Assembly: GCA_017590115.1 (NCBI GenBank)
Contig: JAGGNK010007559.1
Location: forward strand, 3,742,020-3,806,019
Length of the DNA: 64,000 nucleotides
Origin: Montifringilla adamsi
Lineage: Eukaryota; Chordata; Aves; Passeriformes; Passeridae
Direction: 5' to 3'
The position numbers were made by a program, and so were the translations under genes. This document shows, one piece after another, positions 39,028 through 50,300 of this stretch. How positions within the stretch are numbered: the stretch's first letter is position 1; each line of letters begins with the position of its first letter. Under the pieces are notes generated by a model. It did no database searches. It had not been told where the DNA came from and saw nothing but the letters and a program-made list of their open reading frames with translations.

Positions 39028-39273
39028 CGCCGCTCCCGGCCGCCGGTCGCCGCACGGGCCCTGCAAAACACCGAGAGTAAAGGGGAGGTTATTGATGCGG
39101 TACACCCCTGTCGCCCCGCAGGGTGGAAGCAGCCGGGGCGCTCAGCAGTAGTTTTGCTTCATGTATGTCAGCAGTCTAACACGTGTCAAGAGACATCACC
39201 GCGGCCCGGCCCCAGCGCCCGCCCGCTCTAGAGCCACCACACCACTCACCTCGCCGGCCACGCTGAAAGAAGG
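39028..39273 (-). ncRNA. SNHG25: SNHG25-like snoRNA host gene (exons 1 and 2 with SNORD104 intron)
   Basis: Read on the - strand, TATTAAAAA (39302-39294) lies about 25 bases upstream of a pyrimidine tract CCTTCTTTC (from 39273), the pattern of a 5'TOP start typical of snoRNA hosts and ribosomal protein genes. Exon 1 would be 39273-39250, with donor GTGAGT at 39249. Intron 1 ends in a pyrimidine-rich acceptor ending ttttgcag at 39061, and exon 2 starts at 39060. A GTAAAT donor at 39027 could start a second intron; an AATAAA at 39024-39019 overlaps it and could instead end a short transcript. No conserved protein can be read. In human, SNHG25 lies between ERN1 and TEX2, transcribed away from ERN1 and towards the TEX2 3' end, exactly as here. 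The 3' end is not resolved. Confidence 0.7.
39132..39210 (-). ncRNA. SNORD104: C/D box snoRNA SNORD104 (28S rRNA 2'-O-methylation guide)
   Basis: On the - strand: C box GTGATGT (39199-39193), D' box CTGA (39171-39168), C'-like ATGAAGC (39162-39156) and D box CTGA (39145-39142). The flanks (39210-39201 and 39141-39132) pair in a 10-bp terminal stem with one mismatch. The 13 bases CACGTGTTAGACT, one base before D', are complementary to the 28S rRNA segment AGTCTAACACGTG. The fifth base upstream of D' (39176) pairs with the C of AGUC, the site known from human as SNORD104's target (C1327 in human numbering). The D box lies about 80 bases before the intron acceptor, the usual spacing for intron-processed C/D snoRNAs. 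The last base of the C box departs from consensus. Confidence 0.88.
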
Positions 39274-39293
39274 ACCCAGAATCCGCCGCGCTC

Positions 39294-39302
39294 TTTTTAA
39301 TA
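39294..39302 (-). promoter_or_regulatory. TATA-like element of the snoRNA host gene
   Basis: TATTAAAAA on the - strand, about 25 bases upstream of the predicted pyrimidine start at 39273. GC box and CCAAT elements follow further upstream at 39311-39345. Confidence 0.6.
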
Positions 39303-39460
39303 GAGAGGCTAGCCCCGCCCCCCTCGTCTCGCCCAATAGAATTGGAATCCGGGGGCACGTGCTGATCTGGGCGCTGTTGCGCGCGAGGGTGGGCGGGGCC
39401 GCGTGAGGGCAGCGGGCGGGGCGGCACAGGGAGGTCAAGTGGAGGGTCTGAGGGAGCGCG

Positions 39461-39990
39461 GTGGTTTCATGTCGCCCCCCCGCCGTGTGAGGCAGCTTTT
39501 CGCCTTTTCAGGGACAGTAGTACTCTTCTCTTTCTAGTTTGCTCTAGAGCTTTGTTTCTGTGAAGAAGTAGGGGCTCAGTATTAAAAATATAAAAGCTGA
39601 GGCCCCGGTCAGATCTGCCCCGGCAGAGCGGGTGTTGAGGTGGTTCCTGAGGGGAGCAGCTGGGAGCTGAGGGTGCTCACCAACACTCGGCTCCCCTCCT
39701 ACCTCAGCCGATTTTATTTATTTTTTTTTAATCTCCCATGAGGCCATGGGAGACTCTAGTGTGAAATAACTCCAGCTTGGATCTGGCACACTACAGCATT
39801 TATACAGCAACTGATAAATTCCTCCTCTACTGTAGCAGGGTGCTGCTGCCGTGGCACACACAATGTGTTTAGGGGTTTGTTTGTTCTCACACGGCACAAA
39901 TTCATAAAAGTCAAGGCCCCATAAAGAAACACATCAGAGAACAGGAATCAGTGTTGTTTGTAGCTCCAGTGTATTTTTATGTATTCAGAC
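39461..39990. other. spacer between CpG island and CR1 fragment
   Basis: Composition falls back to average. A T-rich tract lies at about 39712-39731. No gene or repeat family recognised. Confidence 0.6.
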
Positions 39991-40004
39991 TTACAGGTCA
40001 GATC

Positions 40005-40118
40005 ATCATTTGGACAAGGCTCTGAGGCAGTGGGTGGGATTGCTGGGCTGTCCTGTGCAGGAGTTGAACTTGATGATCCTTGGTCCCTTCCAGGCCAGGA
40101 TATTCTGTGATTCTGGGT
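40005..40118 (+). mobile_element. CR1 LINE 3' fragment, + orientation
   Basis: The segment reads like the 3' end of avian CR1 retroposons: a block around gagttgaacttgatgatcct, then the gtcccttcca block, then a terminal attctgtgattctg. The left boundary is soft. It is a short, 5'-truncated copy without coding capacity. Confidence 0.8.
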
Positions 40119-40560
40119 AATTATTACGTCTCCTGCCCACCATCAAAGGCACGCTCACTGTGGGAGCTCGTGTGTGCATATGGCATGCCCAGAACTCCGT
40201 GTGCCCTGCAGCTCCATTAGTGATATCACCATAAAAAAGCAAACAATGTACAAGGACAAAGTGGCTTTGTTATATAAATAGGTGGCTGAACACTGGGCCT
40301 TTGCCAGGCACTCTAAATTTACTCTCTTCTGTTTAAAGATTCTTCCATTTGGTTCAATACTTTTTGTGTTTATTTTTATCTGTTCAGAGAAGCCTGGACC
40401 TGTTTTTTTCGGTTCAAGGGGGCATGTTGGGGTTTTTTTTTTGCATTTATTTAAGGCCTTGCAAAGACCAGGGTTAACTAAGTCTGTCAAAGGCAGGAGA
40501 TGTGCCAAATGCATTTGGAATTATCTGTTCTGAAAACACAAAATCAGTAGGAAAACAAGA
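40119..40560. other. sequence between the two CR1 fragments
   Basis: About 440 bases of ordinary composition with a T run at about 40433-40442. Overlapping open frames on both strands are short and unlike known proteins. Confidence 0.6.
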
Positions 40561-40760
40561 AACACACAGTCATCAAGGTTGGAAGAGACCTTCAACATCA
40601 TCAAGTCCAACTGTGTACCCAGCACTGCCACTGTAGCCCCCAAACCATTAAATATCATTCAGTGCCAGATCCAGATGCCTCAACACCTCCAGGTACGGTG
40701 ACTCCACCACTTCCCTAGGGCAGCCCCTTCCAACGCCTGACCACCCAGTTATTCCGGGGG
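40561..40760 (-). mobile_element. CR1 LINE 3' fragment, - orientation
   Basis: Reverse complement of a CR1 3' region: it starts near the element's end with catcaaggttggaagagacc, continues with catcaagtccaactg, and includes the familiar block near gtgactccaccacttcc. It is tail-to-tail with the + copy at 40.0-40.1 kb and ends about 80 bases left of the ERN1 CpG island. Non-coding and 5'-truncated. Confidence 0.88.
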
Positions 40761-40839
40761 AGGGAGGCGACTGACTGGTGCTGCCTGGATTTAGGTATTT
40801 TTTAATAAAAACAAAGCAGCAGTATCCAGCTGCCACCGC

Positions 40840-41300
40840 ACCCAGCGGCTCCCCATGGGGCTGCCAGCCGAGCCCCGGAGCGGGCGGCGGGTCGGTCGGG
40901 GCTCACACGAACGGGGAGGCTCCGGCGGCAGCGTGAAGCCGCGGAACATCTCTGGCCGCGCCCGGGCGGTCCCTGAGCGCGGTGCCCGGCACGGCCCGTC
41001 CGCCCGCGGGTGACGTGCGTGTCCCGGCCGGGCGGTCCCTGAGCCCGCCCCGCCCGCCGCGGGGAGCGCCGGACGCGCCGCTCCGGAGGCAGCGCCGTGC
41101 GGGGGGAGCGGCCCCGCGGTGCAGCTATGGAGCCGCTCCGCCGCCTCCTCCTCAGCCTGGCCGCGCTGCTGCTGCTCCCGCCGAGGCTCGCGGTAAGCCC
41201 GGGCCCGCTGGGCCGGGGAACGGCAGGGGCAGCCGGGGCACGGGGAGGGCCGCGGGAGGGGAGCTGGGGGGGCTCCCGCCGCGGTTAGCAAAGATTTGCC
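40840..41300 (+). promoter_or_regulatory. ERN1: CpG island promoter of ERN1
   Basis: CpG-dense sequence surrounds the ERN1 start codon and first donor. It contains several GC boxes (for example around 41046-41055) and a TGACGTG motif at 41011-41017, about 110 bases before the ATG; no TATA box is evident. TGACGTG is the core bound by CREB/ATF factors, including the unfolded-protein-response factors ATF6 and XBP1. Use here is inference. Confidence 0.8.
41127..41192 (+). CDS. ERN1: ERN1 exon 1 coding part (signal peptide, residues 1-22)
   Basis: ATG at 41127 has G at -3 and G at +4. The 22 codons give MEPLRR followed by a Leu/Ala core ending PPRLA, a typical signal peptide whose predicted cleavage falls at the exon junction. 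The donor is cgcg|gtaagc, phase 0. The open frame past the donor is intronic. Confidence 0.92.
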
Positions 41301-44300
41301 GGGGGTGCCCGCAGCCTGGCGGTGTCCGCAGAGCCAACACACCTCCTGTCCGCTGTCGCTGACGCCGTGTGCCCGTGTGTGCGCAGGCGAGGGGCTGCAG
41401 CCCCACAGCCTGTCCCAGCCCCACAGACGTGGACCTGCAGCTGTGCCCCACCTGGCATGTAACCTGGACATGTATATCATAATCCTCGCAATATAAGAAT
41501 GCGGTTAATTTCTCGCGAGGCAGTTGTAAAAAGTAGCACAGAGAAACTTTTGAAACAGTAGTACAAAGAAACTTTTGTAAACTGAAACTATGTAGATGGA
41601 TCAGGAACCAGTGAGACATGCTAGAAGGTCTGCTGTATCCCTTAATAAGAAAGGGGGTTTGGGTTTTTTTTCTGGAAAAAACCCCACACACTGTATATGT
41701 ATTGATAACCAAATACATGTGACTGCCTACATACCTTCTATACTCTCATGGCATTTTGATCATTCTGTTTCCAGAGCAAATACAGCAATGTGCATTAATG
41801 TACATGTGGTTGGTTGGGATCCAAACCCGCAGTTTTAAATTCAAAGGTGGAAGACAAAGTGCACGAGTCACTGCCCTACAAAACCTCTTAAGAAATAACC
41901 AGGTTGGTTATAAGGTATTGCAATAGGTGGAGCAATAAAAGTGCATGGAATAGGGAAACTGGTGCAAAGCAGATGGAATGCTGAGCAGATTATTTTTACA
42001 GAGGTAATAATTTTAAACAGTGTACTTTACAGTGGGTGCTGCCTGCTGTGTGTGTACTGAGATGGATAGCTAACTTCAAAAATTCACTTCTGAAAGGCGT
42101 GCTTGTTAGCAGGTTCTCCAGATCAGGAGACAATGAAAAGACCATCTGGCATTCACTGTTTCCAATACAGTCAAGAAAGTTTTAGGTTATGTTCTTTGAT
42201 AGATTGTTCATTGTTACCTGAAAAAGCTGCTGTAATATATGGGGTTCTAGTTCAGGTTAAGCAAAGCTGAAGGCTTTGTTTTTCACCTGTGATATAATAA
42301 CTCCACTCCCCTTCTTTAGAAGTAAAGTAAACACATTAGCAGTTAAGCTGGCAACATACCTAGTCTTTTTACTTCATTAGGAAACTGGAAAAAATTAAAT
42401 GCAGGCTGTCAACAAAAATTACTTTACAGTCTTTATTGTAGAGTGCTAATGTGTTTGTCTTAGACTGGACTGTAAGGCTGGACTGAGGTGTTTTCATGGT
42501 GCTCACAGGTTTGGGTTTCAGATTTTGCAAGGAAAATACTGATTTAAAACTCACTGAGTTTTAAAAACAGTCCTAAATAAGAACATTAAGAAATATATTT
42601 AAATACATAAAATATTTTTGAAATCAACAGATTATTGCTAAATTTTATATAATTTTACTTGCGTAATCACAAAAGACTGGACTCATGACCTAGTAGAATT
42701 CAGCCCATTTTTTCTCTAGATTTCCCTCTTCCCTTGGTTTCCCTGCTCTGCCATCTCACCTCAGATCAGTGAGTTCTCCATTTCTGTTCCTTTTCTTGGC
42801 TCTTGCCCTGGTCTTTTTGCTCTGTGAGCTGTAGATCCTCACCATGACTTCCAAGTTGAAATCTATTCTGTAGTTCAATTGCTTTTCAGAACTAGTTTTC
42901 ATTCCTGTGAACTTAGTCCCAGTCATCTCACCTGTGAATAACCCATTTAACTGTGGAGGCTTATTTAAAACTATTCATGTCACTTGAATAATAAACTCCC
43001 ATGAGAAAGACTGGCATACAATTTCAGTGTTGAGGTAACTTAAAAACATGAGGTTGCCTAAAGATTTTTCAGATTGTTTTTTCTGTAGATTTCTTTTCAG
43101 AGTAGTGGTGGTGATCTGCTGTTTTGTAAATTCTTTGGCTGAAAATGTACTCTTTGTTACCTAATATCCCATCTCTAATATTGGTTTTTTTGGTTTGTAT
43201 AAGTCCATACAAGGTCTTCCTTTCATCTTCCTTTCCTGACTGTTCTTTACAGATGGGAAAATGCTGTTTCTTGCTGTTTGGGTGACACAGTTTACAGCTC
43301 TTGGAACTGCCCTCCATTGAATGGGAGCACATTAAGAAGGTGAAATCTCAGAGCAATGAGAAATGCAGTAGAGCTGTCAGTAAATTACAGTTGCCATCAA
43401 TATTATCCAGTAACGATTAGAGCTCTCTTTAGAGTGAAAAATCCCTTTTATGAGCCCTGGGATGTTCCAAACTGTGTTTGTTTATCTTTTAACGTGGAGT
43501 CAGTGTAACTGAAAAATACCAACCTCTCTGGGATTAAAGTGGCATTTGGAACATGGGTCTGTCCCTCCTGCAGCCGGTGGGATGGGTTTCAGTGCTGGGT
43601 TACACTGTGTAGGCAGCACCTGACATGGAAAAACTCCGGCCTCAGCCAGGTGTTGTTTCTTCTGGTGTTTTCTTTATCTCAGCATGAGGTGTTTGGCCAG
43701 GGAACTGATAGGTGTGAAAACCCATGTGAGACAGCAGAAGGTTTACAGAGGACATATTCAAGCACTGAGTTAGTTAATACTTTTTATTTGAGTTGCAAAT
43801 CTCCCTAGTTGCTCCAAAAAATAGTGTAATAGGGTTTAGAGGGTTTTTTGGTGGGGGAGGGAAATGTAAATTTGTCTTGCACACCTAAATTATCATGGAC
43901 AACTCTATCCTGGAGTATAAATTCATGTGTTTATAACTCTGCTGTCATTTGGATTGTTGGTGTTCTTGTGGCTATTGAAATACATTTGGATTTTACACAG
44001 AGAATCAAATGTGAAAGCTCAGCTGGAAGTTTCTGGTGGAGAGACCACTCCAAGGTGAGCCCAGGCAGGGAACAGTTGGAGTGGACCTCCCGTACTGCTC
44101 AGTTTTTCCACTGCATGGAGGGTGGGTGTGTGAATGAGAACTCACTGAACTGGGTCACAGCGTGATGAGAAATGCCTAACAAAGACATGTTAGAATTCAG
44201 TTTAAGATTAAAAGATCTGTAGATTTCATTTTGCTTTCTAAAGAAGATAAAACATATTTTTGTCAACTCTCTTTCATATCTTAACTTCATTATTAGTTAT

Positions 44301-47300
44301 ACTGGAAAACTCCCCCAGTAGTTTACTGAATTTTACAAAGACTTTCTTCATGGCCTGGTTTCATCATGCACAGGGAGTTTTAGCCTGTAGCCTGGCAGTG
44401 TAATGAGATAGCTGTCAAAACCAGGGTAATGATTCACAGGCTATCTGTGATGAATATGCCAAGTGCTTGCAGTGTGTGCTAATGTCTAAAAATATTTTGC
44501 TTTGCGTCCTTATTGGTTTACCAGCTGTGGTTCCAGTAGCATCAATTATGGTATAGGCCTTTTGTTGTTGTGAGGATAGTGTCTGGTGCTGTCAGTGCTG
44601 AAGCTGGTTTTTAATAGTTTTTGAGTAAAATGTGAATGCACAGCCTGATGTTTATGAGGCTGAGTATAGAGTGAGGAATAGCAGGCGTTCTTTTTCCTTG
44701 AGTGATAATTTGTATCTTGTCAACATTTTGGTTTGGTAAGCCAGGCATTATCAAAGAAATTAGAGGGCTGTTATAGTTAGCAAACCATCCATCGTTTATC
44801 ATCCATCAGTCCAACACATTAAGTTTGGTGTATATGTATTCCTACTTCAGACTTAGAAAAGAAAATTATTATTTCCCTGCTAAGACATGGCACAGTTCTG
44901 TTTACTCGTGAGCACACAATTATCTCTATGAAATCAGTAACAGTTCTTGAAATCAGCACACACTGTCATCCATCCGGGGTCACTGGGAAGTGTTTTCCTG
45001 TTTTTTATTCATACTTGAAGAACCTCTTGTGGTATCACCCCCACAGCAGAACGTATTTCTGGGTTGCAGCGTTGTAACCTCAAGGAACTCAGTGGCCTGG
45101 TTTTCTCTCTGCTTTTCCCACTAACTTCAGTGCCATTTGGGCCTTCCTGGTGACCTTCGTTTCGAAAATGATGGTTTTAAGCAGATGAACTAATAGAAAA
45201 ATTATTGCTATGGGAAGTCTGTTTTCTTCTAACACAATAAAACAAACTAAGGCATTGCTTTGCTAACCCTTAGAAAAATCTGAGCTGTTGGGGTGAAAGA
45301 AGATGTTATCACCCTTGACACTGAACTGTACCACACACACACACCAGAACTTGTTCTACAGCTTTCACTGACCTTCACTTGACTGCCAGGTCCTTCAGAA
45401 TTGTTTTGAGTAATTTTCTTACTTGGATTTCTATAACATTTTATCTAAAGATCTAGACTGAGGGGAATATTCTTATGAGAGACTTAACTAGTATAGATAA
45501 AGTTAATTTCTTTTTCTATTAGATAGTATATTTCTATTCTAGCTTAAATGCTGTTTTCTGCTTAGTCACAAATTTTAGGCTGTTATGGATTATTAACAGT
45601 CAGCTTTAAAACTTTTGTCAAATTTGAATCCAATGAGAGCTTGAAATTTTGTCTTTTGAATTAAATTATTAAAATTAATTCTAAAGCAGTCCCCGTGTAA
45701 TTTCAAATTATTGTACATCATTAACCTTATATTGCTGTTGTTGTGGAAGATTGTTATGAGTATGGACTGTCAAGACAGTAGAAGCTCTTACTGAATTCCA
45801 AAGAGGGATATGTTAAAATAGATGTTGCAATTTCAGATGAAATGAAAGAAGGAACCAAACCAGGTTTTCCTTCCGTCTCATTTTCTTTGTTCACTAAATT
45901 AAGTTCTTTTTGCTTAGTTGCTTCATATACTGACATATTTTTCGTGGTGTCAGTTGATGTATCTTCCTAGAAATAGAATTGCAATATGAAATAAAAGTCT
46001 CTTAAGAATTTGCATTGCATCACAACAGTTGAGACCTCAGCCTTGCAGGGAGGGAGGACAGGATCTGTGTTACCAGTTATTATAGAGTCTGTCTCAGGAC
46101 TGAGATTATGATATCTTTTTGTGGTGGAGAAAGCTCTTACATACTTCACAGAAAATGAAAACAAGTGTGTCTTGTACATACAGATTTTTATAGCTTTTTG
46201 TAGTTTTTCATTGAAGTGCTAATCCCAGGCTTTAATTAATCCATTAATCAATTAATTACAAAGCTTTGTGTTCAAAATAAAATCTATTCAATATTTGCAA
46301 CTTTGATACTTCAGTCTCTAGCCACTGATAAAAGTCACAAATAAAACCAAGAGAAAGTATTTTTAATTTCTCAGTCTGGGTGAAATACAAGTAATTATTT
46401 AAATAATCTGTTCAATTTTCTATCTATTGCTTGATAAAATTTGAAAGAATAAAGCCTTGTTTCCATATTATTATACTAACTCCCTAGCCTTCTCCAAGTG
46501 ACTGCTGTAGATACTGAACAAAATAAATTAGCAATATTGCATAGCAAAATCTACAGAGTCATTGGATTTTTTTTAAATTTAGGTCAAATGCTTCACCAGG
46601 GTCAGTGTGCTACTGAGCTGGGTAATGTCAACTGCATGATATCATGTGCTTTGAAAATTATGAGTGAATGGATGATTTTAATAATGGCATTTTATGTATT
46701 TCATCTGTGTTCAAATACAAATTTAGAAGTAAGGGAAGAACTAATGAAATCTACCCTATATTGAGTCTTTCCCCCAAAGGAGATGTTATCTTAACACACG
46801 GGGTTGCAGTGACCACATCAATGTGGCTTTGATAGCTGAATATAAGAAAGCCCTTCAGAAGAAGTGAAACTTCAACATAGACCTGAGGTGGGGGCGGGGA
46901 AGGGCATTGAGGGAGAACATCAGAAAAGCTGTGTATTTTACAGGGAAATGATGTGCAGCATGTGGCAGGATCTCCTTGTCACAGGAATCCCAGGGCCTCA
47001 GTGCCGGTTTCGCTCCCAGTGACACTCCTTGGACAGGGAGCAGAACTGGGCCCAGAGCTGGTGGGTTTCCTGGCTGGAGAGACCTAATGGCTCTTCCAGG
47101 GTGCTGTTCCCATGGTGCCTGTGAGTGCCACAAGCCCTTCCCATCCCAGGAAAGTCCACATCTCCCTGTTAACCATGGCAGACACCATGGGATGGTAGCT
47201 GGAAGTGGTGCTTTTCCCCTCCCATGCCAAGGGTCCTACACTGAAAAGCTTAGAAAAAGCTGTTGGGATTTTATGATCTTGGTAATATCTGAGAACTTTC

Positions 47301-50300
47301 TGAGAACCATCTAGAACTGTCTAGGCAACAGCCAGGTGTTCACTTGGTTTTCCACTGAAACTTTCAGGAACACTTCTTCAGCTAAGGTTTTCTTTCTCTG
47401 TTGTTCAGCTTGTGACTGGAGGGAAGTACAGAAATGTTTTCCTGCTCTGAGTGCAGTGTGAAGAGGAACCCTTTGCACGTTTGTCCTTTCTGTTTGGTTT
47501 GAAGTCCTAGGAACCTGCTAAAACACCAACAATCTGGAAGACAATACTGGTTGCTGATGTTTTGATCAGAGTTTCAGAGCTCACATTTCATTCCTTAATG
47601 CCCCAATAAATAGATATTCAAATGTTAAATATGAAAGTGTTAAATCTACAATATACAACAAGTAATGTTCTATACACTGTGTATTCCTGATATGTGATAC
47701 CCAGCCATACTCATGGTGGTTATTTTACAGGCAAATGTTTAGTGAAAATGTTACATGTATTTATTTCTTAATCAGAAGACAGGAAGAGAACATGGTTTAT
47801 GAAGAATATACTGATTCTGTAAGATAAGATAAAAGATAAGACTTGTACAGAGAATAAGAAGTAGCCTAGAAAATAATCTTATATGCAGACAATGTTGTGG
47901 ATTTGTTGTATGTTGTATTTTAGCTGCAACTAAACTTCAACACTAGTCATTACATTCTGGGTGTCAAATTCCCACCTGCAATTTAAAGGAACTTGAATAG
48001 TTTTAATTTCCTGTCTTTAACAGTTGTGTTTTCTTGCTCAATTTACTGTTTCACTCTAGGTGCAGTTTCACTGTGTTTACTAAACTGAGCCTCACAATCA
48101 GATGGTTTTCAGCCCTGAAGGGTTGTGATAGTGGAGCATGGGTTGTGTCCTCCCCCTCTCACTGCAGAATCAGTGAATCTGGCTTCTTAAATGCTGATTT
48201 CAGGAAGACTGGACTAATGATGATTAATCAACTACACCATCCTAAGTGTAGTTATATATGTCTAGAGGACAAAATTTTCATTAATTACTTTGGTACAGTG
48301 GCTACAGTAGTTTAAGAAAAGTAATAATACAGACGACTGAGATCTCCTAATTTTACAACAGAGCCCCTCTGCTCTTACACCCAATCAGGTTGTTGGCTTG
48401 AAAGGTACAGTGAGTTCAGTTCTGATCAGTAACATCTCGAGGTGCTTTTTTATAGGGCAACTGTTGTGCACTGTCCCTGTTTGAACAAACACTGCAAAGT
48501 TTAATCCCAGATGTAAATATTTTATCTAAGTGCAGATGGCTGTGCAGCCCACATAATTTAACAATGTCATGTAATTAATATTCTATTTATGTGTTAAGAT
48601 ACTTCTCCCATTTTTTTCTGGCCTTCCAGCAATTATTTGTGATCTGTAGTTGGTGTACTGTTGACTTGTACTTCCATTTTTTCCTGCACTGTGTGTTTTA
48701 CAATTGTGTGCTCCAGCTGATTATGACTGGAAAGAAGCATGTACAATATTTATAGGTGCAGCCTGAGTGTTGGCTAGTTAGCACTAGCTAACTAGTGCTT
48801 AAACACAGACCTGAGGTGGGGCCAGGGGGGAAGGGCTTTGAGGGAGAACATCAGAAAAGCTGTGTATTTTACAGGGAAATGATGCAGCATGTGGCAGGAT
48901 CTCATTGTTATGTTATCCTTTTAGCTCTGTGCTTTGCCTGAAAGTTTAATGCTTTAGTTGGATTGCACTAAAATATATAGCTGTTCAAAGAAAGTTATTC
49001 CTTGTATTTTAATTTGGCAATTAAGTATTTTGCTTTGTGGTAATTCTAACATGACCAGTAATTGGTTTTTACAATAAGTCATTGAAGACAATAATTATGT
49101 AAAATGAATACATTTTCATTTTGTGTGGTAGGTTAAGAACTATATTTAACTGTGAAACTTTGCAGTGTGGCAGGTGTCACGCAGATGAGCAATGCAGATA
49201 CAGCCTGCAAATGAAAAGTTACTTGAGCCCTGGAAAACAGAAATGGGTCTTAGGGTGTCTGGGATCGTCTTTAGGCAGGAAGAGAAGAGCAGGCATTAAA
49301 TTAACGTGCTTGTTCTGCTTTGTGTGACGGAACACCTTGGACTTAGTTCCTGCAATAATTGCATAGTTTTGAGTCCTTGGTGTTTGTGTGATATACCCTT
49401 TTAATAAAATTCCTTTTTCAGCAAGGGCCAGGCTCAAACCTGCTTGGGCTGGAGGTAAGACAGTGGCACCAAACTGCTCCCCAGGGGCAAAATGAACTGG
49501 AATGGGAAATGGAGGTTTGAACCCTGCAGGCAGCTGCTTTCTCAGAGATGCCTGTGGATGTGCTCATCCTTATGGGTCATATTCCTTAACAGTGTTCTTT
49601 ACTCTGTACTGCAGGAAGACAATATTGGGAGACATGAGGTATAAAACCACAATTAAGAGATTTACCAGTATGGATCTTCTCCAGCCTTTAAACTGCATCT
49701 ATCCTAAATATTTTGCCTTGCTCAGAGGCAGCTGACAATGCTTGCAGCTCCATCTGTCTCAGCCACAGTAGACTATTGGTCATTGTTCAGTTGTATTTAT
49801 CCAGGTTCCACCCAGCCAATGTCTCTTCATTCCTAGGGTACTGAACCTGGCAGAGTGTTTTCTGTGTACCTGCGAGGTGAATGGCTGTGACATTGACATG
49901 TGGGTTCTCTGAGCTGCTCTGAACTCCCTCACTCTTCATAACTTACTGCATGGTCTTTTTGTCAGTCCTTTCCTAGACCAGCCCTGTCTCTGGTCTCTCC
50001 TAATTCTAGTGCAAGAAGATTTTGATATCAAATTGAAAATGGAGGTGGAGTTAAAGCATATCCCAGTCTGTTTCTAGAGGAACTCAGCACGGTAACATCC
50101 GTAGTGTTAACAACAAATTAACCAAACCAAACCAAAAATCACTGAATTCAAAGGGGCAAGAAAATTGTTCAGTCAGTGCATTTAAAAGAAGGGATGTTCT
50201 AGCCCATGTACTGTCTGACAGTTACGAGTAAACTCTGTAGTAAATAATCATACTCATCATATTGGTTTTTCTTTTCCAGAACACCAGCTCAGTAACTGTG

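Larger units (their letters stand above)
38690..39460. promoter_or_regulatory. CpG island over the snoRNA host gene
   Basis: Composition changes sharply from AT-rich to CpG-dense at about 38690 and back at about 39460. The island covers the promoter and body of the - strand SNHG25-like gene. Its right part holds an E-box CACGTG (39356-39361), a CCAAT box read on either strand (39333-39337 and 39341-39345), and GC boxes at about 39311-39322 and 39393-39400. Confidence 0.85.
41193..50279 (+). other. ERN1 intron 1
   Basis: This 9.1-kb intron runs from gtaagc to cttttccag. I find no exon of a known protein. It contains two copies of a segment of about 105 bp at 46874-46979 and 48803-48909 and a palindrome at 48780-48799. 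Otherwise it is AT-rich with short T runs. The many open frames of 60-110 codons on both strands look like chance frames. Confidence 0.8.

Noticed and set aside
38435..39151. 238-codon + strand open frame over the first CpG island
   Set aside because: It overlaps the - strand snoRNA gene, has no recognisable domain, and long stop-poor frames are expected in CpG-rich DNA.
40791..41480. 229-codon - strand open frame over the ERN1 promoter
   Set aside because: It is antisense to ERN1 exon 1 and its promoter; Pro/Arg/Ala-rich translation is typical of a CpG-island shadow.
41296..41496. Short + strand open frame inside the start of ERN1 intron 1
   Set aside because: No splice link to ERN1 and no similarity; the real frame leaves at the donor at 41193.
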